This document shows, one piece after another, positions 62,207 through 64,000 of a stretch of DNA of 64,000 bases; positions within the stretch are counted from its first letter, which is position 1; every line of letters starts with the position of its first letter. The stretch covers positions 62,001-126,000 of the forward strand of contig NZ_JAZAQF010000078.1 of NCBI RefSeq assembly GCF_043235035.1, written 5' to 3'. The stretch is from CACIAM-69d sp001698445 (GTDB lineage Bacteria > Cyanobacteriota > Cyanobacteriia > CACIAM-69d). The notes under the pieces were generated by a model. That model did not search any database. It was not told where the DNA came from and saw only the letters and a list, made by a program, of their open reading frames with translations. Both the position numbers and the translations under genes were made by a program.

Positions 62207-62403
62207 GGGTTTTGATTTGCTCCGAATCTTTGCTGAAAATTTTGGACTGAATTAGCCTGAATTGGCTCGAAATCGCTTTCTTGAAATCGCCTTGCCAATA
62301 CCCCCTCCAGCCTGAAGGCATGGGGGGATTCTGGCCCTAGCTCAGCAACTGAAGTTGCTCGACTAGACCACGGTGTGAAATCAGTTGGCGCGGCTCCTCC
62401 GCA

Positions 62404-62967
62404 TTAGCGAACAGGACGCACATCGCCATAGGCAAAGCCTTTTTCCTTGAGGGCTGTGGTCAAGGCCAGCTCGTTTTCGACCCGATCGACAAACATCACC
62501 CCATTCAGATGATCCATTTCGTGCTGAATGGCGCGGGCCAAAAGTCCATCGGCCTTGAGGGTGCGCGGGCGGCCCGTTTCGTCTTTGTAGGCCACTTCAA
62601 TTTGGGTGGGGCGTTCCACATCCAAATAGACTCCCGGGATGCTGAGGCAACCTTCTTGGTCGCATTCCAGGGGGCCGCCTGCGGACTTCACCACGGGGTT
62701 GATCAAAATTAGGGGTTCCACATCGGCCTTGTCTGGCTCGATGTCAATCACAATAATTTGCTTGTCGATCGCCACTTGGGGAGCCGCAAGGCCAATGCCA
62801 TCAGCGCTGTACATGGTTTTCAGCATGTCTTCAGCGATTTTGCGCACTTCAGCATCCACTTTGGCCACGCGCTTGGCCGGACGACGCAGCACCCGATCGC
62901 CCAGGGTGTGGATTTCAAGGGGCGGATTCTTTAGCTTTTTCTTCTCAACCAATACTTTCGCGGTCAT
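62404..62967 (-). CDS. def: Peptide deformylase
   Basis: Removes the N-formyl group from nascent proteins. The 187-residue enzyme has all three motifs: GIGLAAPQ (57-64), EGCLSIPG with metal ligand Cys107, and QHEMDHLNG with His149, Glu150 and His153. An N-terminal extension of about 15 residues (TAKVLVEKKKLKNPPLE) precedes the fold, as in other cyanobacterial def proteins. ATG at 62967. Upstream on the same strand is the unknown gene at 63097. Confidence 0.96.
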   Translation of the reverse strand: MTAKVLVEKKKLKNPPLEIHTLGDRVLRRPAKRVAKVDAEVRKIAEDMLKTMYSADGIGLAAPQVAIDKQIIVIDIEPDKADVEPLILINPVVKSAGGPLECDQEGCLSIPGVYLDVERPTQIEVAYKDETGRPRTLKADGLLARAIQHEMDHLNGVMFVDRVENELALTTALKEKGFAYGDVRPVR

Positions 62968-63096
62968 GGGTGGGGCGGTCTTTGGCGGTTACCTTTTTGC
63001 CTTCCCATCCTATCGAAAGATTGGATGTTTCCGTGGGCTGGTGCTCAGGGTTGCGGCTGGATCGCAATAGCACCTGATCCATACCCAAGCAGCCAC

Positions 63097-63453
63097 CTAA
63101 GCGGCGGCCGGCGGATCAAAGCGGCCGCGACCACAACAGGGTTCAATGCCCATCCGATCGAGCAGTAGCTCACTCACCGCATTGGCGATCGCAAATTCAC
63201 TGAAAAAGCTTCTGGAGAAGTCAAACCCCTGCATTTCCGTCAAAATCGCGATCGCAATGCCATCAATATCATCCTCGCCTTCCATGCGTTGACGGATATA
63301 GGCATTGGCGGCTACGCGGGCAATTTGGCTGTTCACGGCCTCGGGAATATATTCCGAGTCGAGGAGGTTTGCGAGGGACTGCTCCAGCCATTGGCGTTCG
63401 CGGTCTAAATCTTCAACGGGGGCCAAAATGACGGGCGGAACGGGTTGGGCCAT
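63097..63453 (-). CDS. Conserved-looking soluble protein of unknown function
   Basis: A 118-residue protein I do not recognise. It is largely helical with EDLDRERQWLEQSLANLLDSEYIPEAVNSQIARVAANAYIRQRMEGEDDIDGIAIAILTEMQ and ends CCGRGRFDPPAAA. The ATG at 63453 (MAQPVPP) is preferred over a TTG upstream. Confidence 0.6.
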   Translation of the reverse strand: MAQPVPPVILAPVEDLDRERQWLEQSLANLLDSEYIPEAVNSQIARVAANAYIRQRMEGEDDIDGIAIAILTEMQGFDFSRSFFSEFAIANAVSELLLDRMGIEPCCGRGRFDPPAAA

Positions 63454-63619
63454 GCCGATCGCTCTCCTGGTGAAAGAGTCCAATGCTTCTGTAGGCCACC
63501 ATCTTAGCCAAATTGCGTTGATGGTCGATCCTGGGGGCGATCCCAGTGGTGGTCACTGCCCGATCGCCCCAGGTCGTGAGGCCGGTTTGAACCTGTGCCA
63601 TAGGCTAGGAAATGAGGAT

Positions 63620-64000
63620 CTAGGAGCGGCGGGCCGTGAACCGACTGACCAAACTGCCCAGACCTTCCCGCACTTGGTCGATCGCCCCTTGGAGTGGCCC
63701 AGGCAAAACCGATGTGGGTTGAACCGCAAGGGTAATCGGATCGTCCTTGTAGGCCTTAATCCGATAGCCATATTCCAAATTTCCCTGCTGTTTTTTCAGA
63801 CGCGGAAAAAGACGGAACGCCCCTTGGCGCAGGTCATTTTCATTGGCAAAGATGGCCTGGTTAATTTGATTACTGCGGTTCACCGCCAAGGCCCCAACCG
63901 GGTACCAGGGTTTCTGGTCTTTGACCCGCACGTAAACTTCAAATTCCGGCATTCCCTTCGATCGCATCTCATCAAGCTGACTGGCGGCGGCGGCGCGGCG
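63620..64000 (-). CDS. HHL1-like thylakoid protein (5' end probably outside window)
   Basis: The protein matches the HHL1-like (hypersensitive to high light 1) family of plants and cyanobacteria: PEFEVYVRVKDQKPWYPVGALAVNRSNQINQAIFANENDLRQGAFRLFPRLKKQQGNLEYGYRIKAYKDDPITLAVQP. Plant HHL1 helps photosystem II repair. Internal ATGs exist at 63967 and 63952, but the frame stays open with an Ala-rich stretch and SQLDE up to the window edge, which resembles the usual upstream residues in relatives, so the true start is likely outside. Confidence 0.75.
   Translation of the reverse strand, partial: RRAAAASQLDEMRSKGMPEFEVYVRVKDQKPWYPVGALAVNRSNQINQAIFANENDLRQGAFRLFPRLKKQQGNLEYGYRIKAYKDDPITLAVQPTSVLPGPLQGAIDQVREGLGSLVSRFTARRS

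Overview
The window is chromosomal DNA of a phycobilisome-containing cyanobacterium. Evidence is a rod-core linker (CpcG), a CpcS-type bilin lyase, PsbM, a Psb35-related protein, an HHL1-like protein, a VTE5-type phytol kinase, and several families that I know mainly from cyanobacteria (DUF1830, DUF3747, HpsJ, long NusB). The palindrome GCGATCGC/CGATCG (HIP1) is scattered almost everywhere. Base composition is moderately GC-rich except for a few AT-rich blocks. Two HpsJ-like proteins hint at a filamentous, polysaccharide-secreting organism but do not prove it. No tRNA, rRNA or CRISPR array was seen.

Layout. 0-4 kb: the end of purU, then a minus-strand set with folK, an SDR pterin-reductase-like gene, coaX and pheS. 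4-7 kb: a secreted unknown and a groEL without groES, controlled by a CIRCE operator. 7-9 kb: cpcG and cpcS. 9-17.5 kb: an envelope and polysaccharide-flavoured block with a TonB-like protein, an LCP ligase, a DICT-GAF histidine kinase, a family 2 glycosyltransferase and two tandem HpsJ paralogues. 17.8-27 kb: housekeeping genes (pgl, zinc-ribbon/FHA protein, ssb, nusB, ftsY, an RsbU-like phosphatase, argH). 27-35.6 kb: a DUF4079-like protein, DUF1830, a radical SAM protein with a long structured-looking leader, DUF3747, two peroxidases and psbM after a 1.6 kb gene-poor stretch. 36-43.5 kb: an aminotransferase, an alpha/beta hydrolase, a pyruvyl-transferase-like gene and alaS.

43.6-49 kb is the accessory part: an AT-rich type II restriction-modification pair (HindVP-like nuclease plus m5C methylase) in a block with no CGATCG, then Uma2, DUF2199, an orphan xisI, a decayed MNT nucleotidyltransferase, and a RAYT transposase flanked by inverted REP hairpins. 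One of these REPs contains the stop codon of mnmG. 49-64 kb returns to core genes: mnmG, a CPBP protease, a glycosyltransferase, a group 2 sigma factor, glgA, a Psb35-related gene with a perfect HLR1 (RpaB) site, a lipoprotein, phytol kinase, a Mo-nitro_C protein, a HAD phosphatase, def and an HHL1-like gene that runs off the edge.

A dispersed family built on a 20 bp palindrome (five copies) includes one complete MITE-like copy with 13 bp terminal inverted repeats and flanking TA. All functional names come from recognising motifs by eye; no database search was run.
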